A stretch of DNA of 64,000 bases from Molanna angustata (Eukaryota; Arthropoda; Insecta; Trichoptera; Molannidae): the NCBI GenBank assembly GCA_963576475.1, contig OY754987.1:5864036-5928035 (forward strand). The letters are read 5' to 3'. The notes beneath the pieces were generated by a model. That model was not told the origin of the DNA. It saw nothing but the letters and a program-made list of their open reading frames with translations, and made no database searches. The position numbers and the translations under genes are program-made. This document shows positions 1-10,956 of this stretch, piece after piece. Numbering within the stretch: position 1 is the stretch's first letter; every line of letters begins with the position of its first letter.

Positions 1-180
1 CTTCTTGAGTTATCAATTTCGCGTCCCAACATGGGACCAATATATTTCTTACCAGCCTCCTTATATCAATCTCGCGTCCCAACGTGGGACAAGTACTCTT
101 CTCCGCCTCTCTCTAGATATCAATTTCGCGTCCCAACGTGGGACGAGTATATTCTCCTCCTTCTCTCTAGATATGTCCTC
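1..180 (+). repeat. Three 53-54 bp tandem repeats, each with a PBS-like hairpin motif
   Basis: Three units contain the motif GCGTCCCAACrTGGGAC at 21-37, 74-90 and 128-144, each preceded by a TATCAATyTC-like lead. GTCCCA and TGGGAC form a perfect 6-bp stem around a 3-nt loop. The motif resembles the tRNA-Lys primer binding site at 443-460, which has the same TATCAAT lead, so the true site reads like a fourth unit. The whole block recurs nearly unchanged at 22884-23060. It may be the end of an LTR or leader of a retroelement; I see no protein function. Confidence 0.75.
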
Positions 181-197
181 CTTCTCTCTAGATTGTC

Positions 198-433
198 GAC
201 CCTCGTGGCTCAGTTGGTTGGATATCTGACTGCTGATCCAAGGGTCCCGGGTTCGATTCCCGGTGGAGACACAGTTTTTAAAATTGTGTTTTCAGTCTGG
301 ATCTGTGAGACGATTAATATCGTAAGTCTCCAGAATGTGGCAACTTGTTATTGGGTGCGTGTTAAATAATTATTTGACATAGTACCTGTTAGTTGCCCGA
401 GAAGCTATATAAAATAAAATAAAAAATAAAATA
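198..433 (+). mobile_element. tRNA-derived SINE, family A, full length
   Basis: The head is tRNA-like: A box TGGCTCAGTTGG at 206-217 and B box GGTTCGATTCC at 250-260. The body (TCAGTCTGGATCTGTGAGAC and onwards) ends in an A-rich AAATAAAATAAA tail. Related copies lie at 6680-6830, 15118-15268, 36465-36685, 34375-34510 and 63057-63276. It splits the sequence that otherwise joins the 1-180 block to the primer binding site; TAGATAT flanks it and may be the target duplication. Pol III transcription from the internal boxes is expected for the class. Confidence 0.85.
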
Positions 434-442
434 GATATCAAT

Positions 443-460
443 TGGCGCCCAACGTGGGGC
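443..460 (+). promoter_or_regulatory. tRNA-Lys primer binding site of an LTR retroelement
   Basis: TGGCGCCCAACGTGGGGC is the 18-nt sequence complementary to the 3' end of a tRNA-Lys, used as minus-strand primer site by several retroelement lineages. It lies just after the TATCAAT lead and in front of about 2.7 kb with no long open reading frame. If it is a real site, the upstream block (1-442, interrupted by a SINE) would be the right end of a 5' LTR. Confidence 0.6.
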
Positions 461-1321
461 ATTTTAAAACAGTAGTTTTTAACGAACCGCCCTGAGATTT
501 AAGTTTTGTTTGTAGATAGCTGTGTTTTTTTTGAAGCGTGTAATTTTTAAGGATGATTTTTAGGTATATTTATTTTACTGATATTGAAATATTTATTTGT
601 CGGGATACTAGAGCGTGTTTTAATAACTGTTGTTTTCACAGACCACGTGGAGATTTTCAGTTGTAGAAATTTATTACTGTTTTGATAGTTATGTTTTTTT
701 GAGGTGGATTTTCTTTAGATATTTTCGGTCGTTATATATGTATGTAATTATCGAATAGTAGAACGTGATGACGAAATCAGTGGTATACTTATAAAAATAT
801 GAGACTAGATTTGTAGCGAATAATATAAATGATAATATAAACCGCTATATTATAGATTTGCTGATATATGTTAGCCCGGGAATATGATGTTTATTTTATT
901 TTTAAATATTTTAAACTTATGTTAAATCAATAGAATATTTAGTACTATTTTTACAAAGTCGGATAGTAGAGGATATGTAAGCGTCTTTTTTTCGAAGAAA
1001 TTTTTTTTGCTGTTGTTGTGAGTTGTTCTAAATAAATATAACCTGCGTTCCACCAGGTAAAAATACGTGGAACTGGCGCCCCGAATATGATGATTATAGT
1101 AATAATGTAACGACGTTTGAAGATATCGTGACCTCAAGGGAGGCTGTAAATATTATTGAGTCTGTAGGTGAATTTGTAGAAAATAATTCTGTATGAGATG
1201 AAGATTGATAAATAATAAGTCTGTAGGTGACGAATTCATTATAACTGATGAAGTTTCGTGGATTATAATTCTGTAGGCAAAGCATAATTCTGTAGGTTAA
1301 GAATTTAAAATAAATCTGACG

Positions 1322-1520
1322 ATGGAGGTGGAGATTAAATCTGTAGCTGATGAAGTTGTTGTGGTTTATAACTCTGACGATAAAGGTGAATTATAAATCT
1401 GTAGATCATGATGTTATGGTGGTTTATAGCTCTGACGATGAAGGTGGATAATAAATCTGTAGATGATGAAGTTATGGTGGTTTATAAGTCTGACGATGAA
1501 GGTGATTAGTAAATCTGTAG
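1322..1520 (+). repeat. Imperfect ~58-bp tandem repeat (about 3.5 units)
   Basis: Units start near 1322, 1377, 1435 and 1493. Each reads roughly GATGAAGGTG, AAATCTGTAGATGATGAAG, TTATGGTGGTTTATAAGTCTGAC. Looser relatives of the same words extend back to about 1140. Stops occur in all frames, so it is not coding now. Confidence 0.7.
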
Positions 1521-2224
1521 ATGGTTTTGATGAGTAATAAAAATTCTGTGAATGAAGAATGAAGTTGTTTGGAGGATAATGATGATCCCAATTATGTGAT
1601 TTTGCTGTAGTGGTTGTGGAGGCTGTATGTGCATAGAGAGGATGATGATGATGTAAAGACCGTGGAGGCTAATAGCGAGAAGATACGCATCATAAGAAGT
1701 AGGTAGTTCAGAATTCGCGTAGAACTGGTAGTCGCGCCAAATACGTCGAGCAGTAGGAAGCTGATAGTTGATTAGATACGGAGGATGAAAGAAAGCAAGT
1801 AGAAACGTCGAGAGGTAGCAAAATGATGATGATGATACGTCGGATGATGAGAAGATCCTGAGAAATTCGAAGAGAGAAGACCGGTAGTCGCGCCGGATCA
1901 TGATTTAGGTACGCCAGTAGTTGCGCTGAGTAGTAATGAGATGAATAGGTACGAAGAGGAGTAGAATGACGGAATTACGAATAAGAATACAATATAGACG
2001 ATCTATGTGTTATTGGTAGGATTAGCCTCACCGCAGATAAACTAGACGATTGATGATTCTCTCTATGTAGCATTGATACTCTACAGCCACTCGCAGTTTA
2101 ATTCGCGCAGATTTGGAGGGACATTTGACCCAAAGAGATAACGATTTGTAACGAAAGCAGAATTAGACTACTCGAAATCGAACGTTTAGATGAAAGGAAT
2201 AAGTTTTAGTAGTAGCCGGTTAAC

Positions 2225-2405
2225 GAAATGTAATAAGATGAAATAATGACGCAATGAGATGAGATCTTGACGAAGTAAGATAAGCTAACTATATAATAAG
2301 ACGAGATAATGACGCAATATGATGAGATAATGACGTAAAAGGATGAGACAATGACGTAATCGGATGAGATAATGACTTAAAAAGATGAGATAAAGACGTG
2401 ATAAT
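2225..2405 (+). repeat. Degenerate ~19-20 bp tandem repeat (GATGAGATAATGACGTAA)
   Basis: About eight imperfect copies of GATGAGATAATGACGTAA lie head to tail. There is no open frame across it. Confidence 0.65.
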
Positions 2406-3250
2406 TGATAGGTAAATAGCAGAATACGGCGTGATGGATTTTTAGTGTGTTATATGCCTTTGGGAAAAAGTGCGGTATTTTTATTATTTAATTGAGAGGA
2501 CAACGTTAAGTAAATCACAGAGGAAAATGAGATAACGGATGGACACGAATGAATCAGCCGACGAAGTAGAGGTATTAGATAAAGGGACTTGCGGAAGATG
2601 TTGTATTGCGATTGAAGATAGATACGAGCGTAAAACTATGTAAATGCGTTATGACGTTGAGTTATCGGAAATCGAATTGTATTATGGATAGTTGTTATAC
2701 GGTTTTGTTTGTTCGATGGTTGGAAGCGATTGCGGTATGGTATTGGCCCCATTATAATTAAGGTGAAGCTTCTTCGCGATGCGGTTTTCTGGAAGCGATA
2801 TTAAGCGTTACATATACGTTTATCGGAAAAGAAAATGTTATTATGTAGAACATTGCGGTGGAAAGAAGAAACGTGTTTAGTCGTATACGTTCTTGCTCTG
2901 GTAATGCGTTTACTTTTGTCTGATTATACGATATTTGGTTTCTTTTGTCTTTGCATGGATTATCTCGATCATAAAAGGAGAGGCGATTGATATTTCCATA
3001 GGTATTGTGATCGATATATTTCCATGCATTATGATATCAAAGAAACCCAAAAACCATTATTTTACTTTGGCCTAATGTATTTCTTCTATTAATTCTAGGA
3101 ACGGATTATAGCGGCCTCCCAGGCTTTGTTTATATATTTAAGCATTGTCTTTTCTATTGAAAATAAATTTGAAATGTAAAATGCATTTGGCAGATTCCTG
3201 GAATCTTGGTTGGCACCCGGTGGTACGGATTGATTCTTCAGTTAACCACC

Positions 3251-3692
3251 CCCCCCCCCCCTACTCCATGTTTCACGGGCGCTGGGTCGCCCGGCGGTAG
3301 TCGATCAGTTGTCATTCGGTAATGTCAGTGTGAGTGGTCGGCCAGTGGTATATCGAGTCTAACGCGTGTCGAGCGGTCTATCTTATAAAGTTGTACAGTA
3401 TAGTGCCACGTGCTAGGGCTCTCGGATGGCTCTAGTTTTTTTTCTGTGTATACTAATATATTGATTGCATGGTAGAGACTAATGCCCAAATTATAGAATA
3501 ATTCTCAAGACCGTTCTCCAAATGACACATCTCAAGACCGTCTTGAGATCATGCTCAAAAATCCGTATTAAAAGTAGAATGCACGCGCCGTCTCATTCGA
3601 GAATGCGTTCTCGAACAAAATGTGAATGCACCTCTATAAAAAAGTACTTTTTCTCGAGAATGGCAATAATAATCAGCGCTGCTATATTGGAC
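3251..3692. other. Non-coding stretch: poly-C run, short palindromes, TATA-like box
   Basis: It contains a poly-C run near 3247-3260. A 21-nt near-perfect palindrome lies at 3529-3549 (ATCTCAAGAC and its mirror). A hairpin TTCGAGAA-TGCG-TTCTCGAA is near 3597-3616, and TTCTCGAGAA is near 3653. CTATAAAAAA at about 3633 resembles a TATA box. With the palindrome removed, this region would lie about 180 bp upstream of the Myb-like ATG at 17926, so it could be the displaced promoter of the Harbinger element. That is an inference. Confidence 0.35.
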
Positions 3693-4263
3693 ACTAGCGT
3701 CTACACCTAGCTTTTCCCGATTTCTGATTGGTTGGTAGGCGGTAACTTTGAACCGGATGTACCATGTGTAAATGTTAACAGACGAAAAAAATAAAACCAA
3801 AAATATTTTGTTTTCAGGGATTTATATATATTTTTTTTTATCGTGAATAAAATAAAATGTAGGTATGCATTAGTAAATAATTATTTTGTATATTTCAATG
3901 TATATTTACTATAAGATTCTTAGTAAAACAAGAACTTTACTTTTTAATAATTTAAATTATATTTAAAGAAAGTATTAAGCTATACCTATTATATGTTCAT
4001 GGTGTCACAATTTAATCGATTGATTTCTTCCAGAATTATGTTAATAAGTTTTAAATCTTGGAAATCTGTATAATATTTATATGTACCTACATTTAAAGAA
4101 CTTGATTATTTTAAATTTTATCGAACCGTCGAGATGTTTACAATAATTAATTTCTATCATCCGTATTAAAAAAATTACGAAGTGGTCTACAATCATAGAC
4201 TTTGCAACATATACTTATATAATATATGGATGAACTCAGAAAAAATTCTATATATACATATTA

Positions 4264-4462
4264 CACCGCCGTGGCACAGTTGGTAAGCCGTTCGATTTCT
4301 GAGCGGGCGTCCTGTTTTCGATTTCCAGCAGAGGAGAAATTTATTTCATTAAAATTTTGCTTCTCTGGGCTGGAAACACTGGTTAGGTGGAAGAAATTGC
4401 CATACGGCAATAAACTCGCAACTTGCGCAGGGTGTAAGGAAGTGTACATTATTATTATACAT
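4264..4462 (+). mobile_element. tRNA-derived SINE, family B (left arm)
   Basis: The head CCGCCGTGGCACAGTTGG gives the A box; the B box is decayed (TTTTCGATTTCC). The body has TTGCTTCTCTGGGCTGGAAA and TGCCATACGGCAATAAACTC and ends in ATTATTATTAT. Other copies are at 17041-17239, 34050-34180, 46868-47090 and 52537-52745. Confidence 0.8.
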
Positions 4463-4479
4463 CAACTAAAAGAACCTTC

Positions 4480-5060
4480 GCAACAAATAATGTTCTGTAC
4501 ATGGATTTATTCAGAATTCGGAGTAGAACATTTAGTGTGTCCGTCCCCCCTTTATAACTTTTGATCCGCTGAATGCACAGAACCCAAAATTCCGGAATGT
4601 ATAGATAGTTATAGGCCTACAAAACATTTATACTCAGAATTTTCGTTTCTGTCAGGGGTTATCAACTATTTAATTTTTACTTTATTTTTCCATATATCTC
4701 AAAAAACATAAAAGCTAGAAGGCTGAAAATTGGTATAAATATAGACAAATACAAAATCTCAAATATGTTTTTTTTAAAGTTCCAGGGTTTTTAAAACATT
4801 TTTTATGATAAATTTAAGTATGTGTTTAACTGCCTATATATATTTCCAAAGTTTTTAAAAATACCGAAACACCTCAATTAGATCATTTAATTTTCTATTA
4901 AAAATATGAACATTGTAGAAGAACATCTCAAACTTTTATTTACAATTTTTATAAAAATGAAATTTAGTGACGACATTGTTTCATACAATTTGTACGGCAG
5001 TACATTATACAATTTCTACGGGTACGCAATAGTTTGATACTTAATCTCTAACATACATCA
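4480..5060 (-). mobile_element. Family X element fragment (left arm)
   Basis: This is an inverted copy of the interior of the ~1 kb repeat found at 31266-32200 and 56965-59830. Shared landmarks are GAGTAGAACATTTAGTGTGT, TTGATAACCCCTGAC (inverse), and GTGACGACAT followed by a TGTACGGCAG-like string. Terminal repeats of the family are missing here. Mirror copy at 16440-17030. Confidence 0.7.
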
Positions 5061-6166
5061 TGTGTATAGGGTCATTACTGCAAATGACATGATTCTGAGT
5101 AATTTGAGATTGAATATTGAAACAAAAGCTAAAGTTCCAAATCTCTTTTTGAATATCTATAAAACAACCATATTGAAACAATTGTGTAAGAGACCACTGC
5201 TTCCAAGTAGAAGACAGTCCGTTTAGCACTAAAAAGTTATTTTTTTGTCCTACTGCATCCATAGTTCATTTTTGAATAAATTTTAAGATTTGACGCTATA
5301 GTCTTAAAGATGCGATTTATGTTAATGTTCCTATGTCCTTTATTTTCTATTGTTAAATAATTACCATGTTATCCGGGGCGGAGACAAATCCAACAAATAA
5401 GAGATTACAATTGTTCCAGCTGTTCTTGAATTATAAATAGTGTAACTCATCTGACTTTCTTTTATTTATATAGATTTCCTTCCCATTTATTAAAACTTTT
5501 TATTGGTTGATACTTTCTTCCTATATTATGAATTATTTGTAAAATATATTATATTGAAACTGTTGGTTTTCATTTTATTTAATAAGTTTAAGTTCCAATT
5601 TTAATTATTGTAACGACTTCTCACCTTTATACATTAGAAAAAGTTTCCTATTACAAAGCCTATATTTATATACAGTTAGAATAGAAGTTTCTATAATTCA
5701 ATTATATGTAAATGAGATGTGTAAAAATGTTAAAAACTAATAATTATACAGAGAAGGAAGAAGTTGCCCAAGGAAAAATCGAACATTATATGAACAATAT
5801 TCTAGAAGAAGGAAATGTTAGATGAACATGTATGAATGTAGGCGAGGTGAAGAATGTATGCCAGGATAGAAGTGTGATGCTCGGCTCTCCGCCTACTACA
5901 AAAGTAATATAGCATGAAGATATGAATCTGTTTTTATTGTTTAAAGAAAAAATGCATTCAATTTTGAATATTAGATAATGATAAATCACTTGAAAAAATG
6001 GCAGTGAAAATAAATAAGAGTACTGAGTTGGACGTTTTGTAGATTATTGCTCCCAATGTGAAAAAAACTGAAGACAATACTTAAGATCCATTTGACCACC
6101 CACACATGAGTACCGATAAACAATGTTATTTAAATTGATTGTAAAAGTTCCACATCACAAGCAATA

Positions 6167-6606
6167 TTTATACAATCGAATATTTTTATTATTGTATATG
6201 CGCAAACATTGGATTTTTTTCCCTGTCGGGAGTCAAAGATATTTTTTAACAGATTTTTAATTATCTCAATAGAGACGAAGTTGGAATATTTATTGTAGGA
6301 GAACCGGGAAATCAAGGCACCTACAGGGCTTACGACCTGTCATCGGCTGGTTTACGTGATCACTTTATGCGCTTGCGCAACGTTCACCAATTATGCCTTT
6401 TAATGAGATCCCTATCAATTCAATTTGAATTGATAGGGATCTCATTAAAAGGCATAATTGGTGAACGTTGCGCAAGCGCATAAAGTGATCACGTAAACCA
6501 GCCGATGACAGGTCGTAAGCCCCGTAGGTGCCTTGATTTCCCGGTTCTCCTACAATAAATATTCCAACTTCGTCTCTATTGAGATAATTAAAAATCTGTT
6601 AAAAAA
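6167..6606. mobile_element. Foldback MITE, present only in the left arm
   Basis: Two half-copies face each other around a centre near 6427 (CAATTCAA-TTTGAATTG). The inner ~180 bp on each side is almost perfectly complementary and includes GCGCTTGCGCAACGTTCACC. The equivalent place in the right arm reads straight through ATATTTATACA, and here that string occurs on both sides, giving a target duplication of about 10-11 bp. Half-copies of the family lie at 50515-50745, 56235-56345, 60345-60425 and 63840-63935. Confidence 0.8.
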
Positions 6607-6679
6607 TATTTATACATTTTTTAAGAAAGATGTTGTATGCAGTTAGTGACTCATTGAAGGTCAAAATAAAACATGTTTT

Positions 6680-6830
6680 GAATTGTGTTTTCAGTCTGGA
6701 TCTGTGAGACGATTAATATCGTAAGTCTCCAGAATGTGGCAACTTGTTATGTGGTGCGTGTTAAATTAATATTTGTCATAGTACCTGTTAGTTGCCTGAG
6801 AAGCAATATTAAATAAATAAATATATTTAC
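6680..6830 (+). mobile_element. SINE family A fragment (left arm)
   Basis: Only the body and tail are present, from TTGTGTTTTCAGTCTGGATC to the AATATTAAATAAATAAAT end. The tRNA-like head is missing, so it is 5' truncated. Mirror copy at 15118-15268. Confidence 0.8.
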
Positions 6831-6889
6831 TGATTATTCATAACAAAATATATACATAATATTATCAATCATTCTAAACAATACATAAT

Positions 6890-7262
6890 AGGCCCTATTC
6901 AGATTCGACTAAAAATTTTATACAGAATTTTAGTATATGAGAAATATCAAAAAGTTGATTGCATTTATACGGGACTCATTACGTCACACCGCGCGGATAA
7001 AATCTTTTTATCCACGGTTGGCCGATATTTTAGATGTCTTCGTACTCTGAATTGAATCAGAATTGCACATAATATGTCCTATTCTGATTCGTATAAATTT
7101 ATCCGTCTGAATTTTAGTATATGAGAAATGCCAAAAAGTTGACTGCATTTATATGGGACTCATTACGTCACACTGCACAAATGAAATCCTTTTACACAAG
7201 TCGCCCGTTGGTAATAGACCACTTCTTACTCTGAAACGAAACAGAATAGGGCATATTGTAAG
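6890..7262 (+). repeat. Tandem pair of ~190-bp units (left arm)
   Basis: Two diverged units share TTTTAGTATATGAGAAAT, AAAAAGTTGA-TGCATTTATA and GGGACTCATTACGTCACAC. Each begins with CCTATTC-GATTCG and ends near CTCTGAA. Mirror at 14685-15055. No coding sense. Confidence 0.65.
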
Positions 7263-7519
7263 AAGTAATAATAATAGGAGAGAATGTATGTAAACAAAAA
7301 ATTTGTAGAAATAAAAAAAAATGTTGAAATGGTTAATTTATTGAATAAGCTGTTATTTTACATTTACTTATATGAAATGAATGTGGTGGTGTACCACTAG
7401 ATCGTCTCCCTTTTTGGTCCTTATGTAGATGACATAACCATGATGCTGTTGGTTAAACCTGTGGAAATAATTACAAATAAAAAACTGTGAACACTGTGCT
7501 GGAAGAATGCATGCAAAGA

Positions 7520-8290
7520 AAAGCATGTTCCTAGATATAACGGGGACGTTCGACAATGCGTGGTGGCCGCTTATTCTGGCCAACCTGAAGCTGCGGGGTT
7601 GCCCTCGTTGAGTGAAGGGAGCACCTAGCTGGGCAAGCCTCTAGGCGAGTTAGGGTTGTCGATGAAGTTCGCTACCTAGGTGTCGTCCGAATGTCAAGTC
7701 CTCGGCTGAAAAAGTAGCGGCCTTGTTTATGACATTTCGCAGGATCAGCAGGAGTAACTGGGGACTCCATTCGGGTAGGGTGAGGGCTATATACAAGGCT
7801 AAGTATATTGCCCAGATCGCATACGCATCTGAAGTTTGGTCCCATCGGCTGAGCGTTGGCTCGGTTGCTCTTGCGATCCTGAGGGGCCAGCATCCTCCCT
7901 TGCTTGCTGTTACAGGTACGTATCGCACGGCGGCCAGTGACAGTCTTCCGGTCATTACTGGTGTTCTGCCTGCTGATATTGAGGTGCGGGAGTTTGTCGC
8001 ACATAGGAGTATCAGGCTCAATAGACGGGCTGAACATGTAGGAGTGATTGTTTGTATTGTGCCAGGAATTGGTGGTCTGAGTGGGGCCATCAGTAGTCAG
8101 AGAAAGGACGATGAAAGTTTGGCAAGAGCGCTGGGATAGAGGAGGAACTGCTAGGGTTACCTATTAGTTTTTCCCTGACCTAAGAAAGAGGATGCGTATG
8201 AGATCGCTGGCACTGTGCCACTATGCGTTGCAGCTCGTGTTAGGAGACTATGATAGGAGGTATGTGTGCTTGACCGCCCGGCCAGTTTGG
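7520..8290 (+). pseudogene. R1-like non-LTR retrotransposon RT fragment (left arm)
   Basis: Readable pieces are FDNAWWPLILANLKLRGCPR (7550-7610), RYLGV at about 7672, then an open stretch 7723-8139 with YKAKYIAQIAYASEVWSHRL and TGTYRTAASDSLPVITGVLP. These are the late RT palm and the C-terminal region typical of the R1 group. Catalytic YADD and the region between the pieces are missing, so there is an internal deletion. GC content is well above the surroundings. 8290-8690 is GC-rich, carries a twofold repeat around TCTTTGACCGGGGGTAACCC-like words, and is probably its 3' part. Mirror on - at 13655-14425. Confidence 0.7.
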
Positions 8291-8689
8291 TTTGGCGAAG
8301 TGCTGGCGAACCATCACAATGTAGCTCCAGAGACCGGGTTACCCCCGGTCAAAGATCTCGTATAGCGATGTCCTAATCTGGCATGGAATGATGCTTGATG
8401 TGCGTGTCTCACGCTGGGAGTGGCTGGGATGACCGGGTTTACCCCTGGTCGAGGATTTCGTACAGCAGTGGGCCTAACCTGGCCTGGAGTGATGCTGTAG
8501 CGGGGTGGTCGACGACTCGTTGACAATTCGTGCCGTCCTTTCTCCCTCGTGGAGGTGTCTGGTTGCATGCCCCCGTCTGGGTGGGTCCTCCTTCCTTGCG
8601 TTGATGTTAGCTATCGCATCTAGTAATGCGGGTGCGATGGTCTAGAAGCACCTAGAAATTAAGATTAGTTTTAATTAGTAAGGTGTATT

Positions 8690-9735
8690 AGGTAGGCGTC
8701 ACCCCCTGGATAGGGGCACTGAGAATCCATAATTTAGCAGGCGGGGTTTGTTGGGAAGAGCACATCCGGCGAACTCAGAGCCCGCGTGCATAAAAAAATA
8801 TTTGCAACTAAGTGCGGGTAAAGAGGTGCTAACGCGCCTGAGATACCCGTGTAAGCGGTGGATGACTTTCAGTGTCCTTCGTCTTGACAAGAGCTGCATC
8901 TAATGTTTACTTCTCCTGAACCTCCTCGGGGATGGTTAGTGTTGAGGAGGTAGATGGACCGGTGGCTCTCCCCATTACGTCTTCCACTTCAGCCGCTAGT
9001 GCGACTGGACTAGGACAGTGCTCGATGACGAAATTGTACTCTTGCAAAAACATGGCCCGGTTGTCCGTCACCATAGTTAATCGTCATCCTCCAATGAATG
9101 GTCGGTACTTCCATACAACGGTACTTCACCCACACCACTGCGAGGTCCTCTTTTTTGTTCGAATGGCATTTCCTGTCTGCCTCACCGAACTTGCAGCTTG
9201 AATATGAGATAATCTCCCGTGACCCGTCCTCGTTCTGGTGAAATAGCAAGTTGCTGCTCCATCTTTACTCACATCAGTTTGCAAGATGAACTCCCTGTTG
9301 AAATTGGGCCTGGCGTGTCCACTTGGATGATCTCTTCGGGCTAAGTAGGTCCGTTAATGGGGCCGCTATGGTCGTGATCCTTGGCACGCGTTCCGGCAGC
9401 CAATTACATAGCCCAAGAAACGCTGTGAGTTCCTTCCTTGTCCGCAGGGGCGGCATCTCTCTCAAGACTCTCTCATGCACCGGTTGTAGGGTGTTTCTAC
9501 TGGCCGACACCATGTGGGCCAAATATTCAATGGTTGGAGAGCCGATCTTACATTTTTCTGGTGCGCACTGCAGCCCGAACTCAATCTTTCGAAAATTAAC
9601 CTATGGTGTTATGGTGGCTCTCCCAATCGACTGAATACACGACAATGTCATCTACATACACCATGACAAACTTCTCGAAGTACCCGGCCAGTACTAGTTG
9701 GCTCATCATCCTCTGAAAGTTTCTGCAAATGAGCT
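8690..9735 (-). pseudogene. Ty3/gypsy-like pol fragment (left arm)
   Basis: Reading right to left: the RT motif YVDD near 9650, then AHMVSASRNTLQPVHE, RTRKELTAFLGLCNWLPE and APLTDLLSPKRSSKWTRQAQ (late RT), then FHQNEDGSREIISYSSCKFG and EADRKCHSNKKEDLAVVWV (RNase H start). The frame changes several times and the RNase H is cut short. Gag, protease and integrase are not seen. It runs opposite to the R1-like piece beside it. Mirror on + at 12220-13260. Confidence 0.75.
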
Positions 9736-10104
9736 GTCAAAGTTGGTATTAAATGCGAAAATTTTAGCAAATTTTATAAATTTGATTTATAATAATTTAT
9801 AATTCAAATAATAAAGCAACTCGCTCACGCGAGTCGCTATTGTTATTATAAACAACCATAAACCTAACTGAAAATTTATACCCAATGCTGAATAACAAAT
9901 GGGCGGTGTAGACACTACTGAAAAGACAGTGTCTGTAGTGTAAACGGTCACTGTCCACCTACCATTTTACTTGTTACTTGCCATTTTACTAAACCAATGT
10001 TAACAAGACATTATGTATTTTTACTAAAAACATTTTAAATTAACACAACAGGTAAGATTTTGACATACAAGTATGGCTTGTTAAAAAAAATTCAAATATA
10101 TCAC

Positions 10105-10764
10105 CTTTATCTTTAAGCTCGACAAGACCCTGGTGGCTAAAGAACATCTAATTTTCAAACTTTCAGACACAGCTACCGTCGTGGTGAGTTTATAAGATGG
10201 AATTTCTTTGTACAGGTTCTCATAATATGTTGGTTTCTCAACCAATCCGGTTGTTTAACTTGTCATGAACTTTTCCCTTGGAACTCTTCTAGAAATTAAA
10301 AAAATAATCACAATATACAAACAGAAGTGTCAAACTAGTGATTTTTACAGCTATCATTCATAGTATATCAGTATTATTGCCTTCACAGACACACAAGTAT
10401 TTAATTAACTGAAATTATATAAGAATAAGAATAAGTATAACCTAACAAAATTTGACAAGTGACTATTTAAAAAATACCTTCATTTTAACTTTGCCTTCTT
10501 CGGATCCTTCCTTCTTATTTTGGGTATATTGTATCTGCTGTACCAAAGACTTTTGTGTGTTTTTTGGGCGGCTAAATGAATAAAACAACATATTGTTAAA
10601 TCTGACAGTTTAAAGTTATAACTTTTTGCGGCAACGTAAAACAAAACACACCACTGTTAATTATAGAACAACATTTTTACAGGGGGTTATTTAAAACACT
10701 GTACAACATAATAGTAAAGTTAAATTACCAAAAATCAATAAGAAAAAACAAATAAACTCACCAT
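10105..10764 (-). pseudogene. RpS25: Ribosomal protein S25 pseudogene with introns (left arm)
   Basis: Mirror of the copy at 11181-11840. Exon 1 is the ATG at 10764-10762, exon 2 is 10571-10478 and exon 3 is 10288-10105, all with AG/GT borders. The readable protein pieces and breaks are the same as in the right copy; a codon near the end of KLNNRIG reads CGG here and AGG there. Because both arms share the frameshifts, the gene was already broken before the arms were duplicated. Confidence 0.75.
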
Positions 10765-10956
10765 GCTGTCTTGATAATGAGATCCAGTCCCCAGTCGGAA
10801 GCATAGAAAAGAGAACCATATGGTCGGAAGTCGGACGGAAGTCGGAGAAGCAGTCGGAAGATCGTCCGGATCGTCGTTTTGACAGTACACGCCCCTATCT
10901 CGCCCTAGCCAATCAGAGAGGAGCCAATGCAAAAAAGAAAAGCTAGGGCTAGACGC

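Larger units (their letters stand above)
461..3250. mobile_element. Possible degenerate LTR-element interior (no intact gene)
   Basis: AT-rich and repetitive, with no open frame of useful length on either strand. A second PBS-like string, TGGCGCCCCGAATATGATGA, is at about 1074. Tandem repeats rich in GATGA and GACGA fill 1320-1520 and 2230-2400. Near 3150-3170 AATAAA occurs, then TGGCACCCGGTGG at about 3210. The primer binding site on the left suggests an old LTR element whose genes have decayed, but no gag or pol motif is readable. This is an inference from position only. Confidence 0.3.
3697..10956 (+). mobile_element. Left arm: non-autonomous TIR transposon, 7.26 kb, with captured gene fragments
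   Basis: Its left end reads GCGTCTACACCTAGCTTTTC and its right end is the inverse of GCGTCTAGCCCTAGCTTTTC, so the arm has its own ~20-bp terminal inverted repeats, both followed inward by TCTGATTGG. TA flanks both ends. No transposase is visible. Cargo in order: SINE-B, family X fragment, foldback element, SINE-A fragment, a ~190-bp tandem duplication, R1-like RT (+), gypsy-like pol (-) and an RpS25 pseudogene (-). The unit is the near-identical mirror of 10996-17809 except for the foldback insertion at about 6167-6606. The TA target suggests Tc1/mariner-like or PIF-like mobilisation, but the class is not proven. Confidence 0.7.

Noticed and set aside
198..270. Functional tRNA gene
   Set aside because: A and B boxes fit, but the SINE body and A-rich tail follow and several diverged copies exist. 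The same reasoning applies to 4264, 36165, 44330, 52537 and 63057.
3597..3662. Heat-shock elements (TTCTCGAGAA-like)
   Set aside because: The spacing of the GAA/TTC blocks does not match alternating 5-bp units; they are better described as short palindromes.
7650..8090. Antisense open frames of 121-146 codons in both arms
   Set aside because: They are shadows on the opposite strand of the GC-rich R1-like RT fragment and have no recognisable motif.
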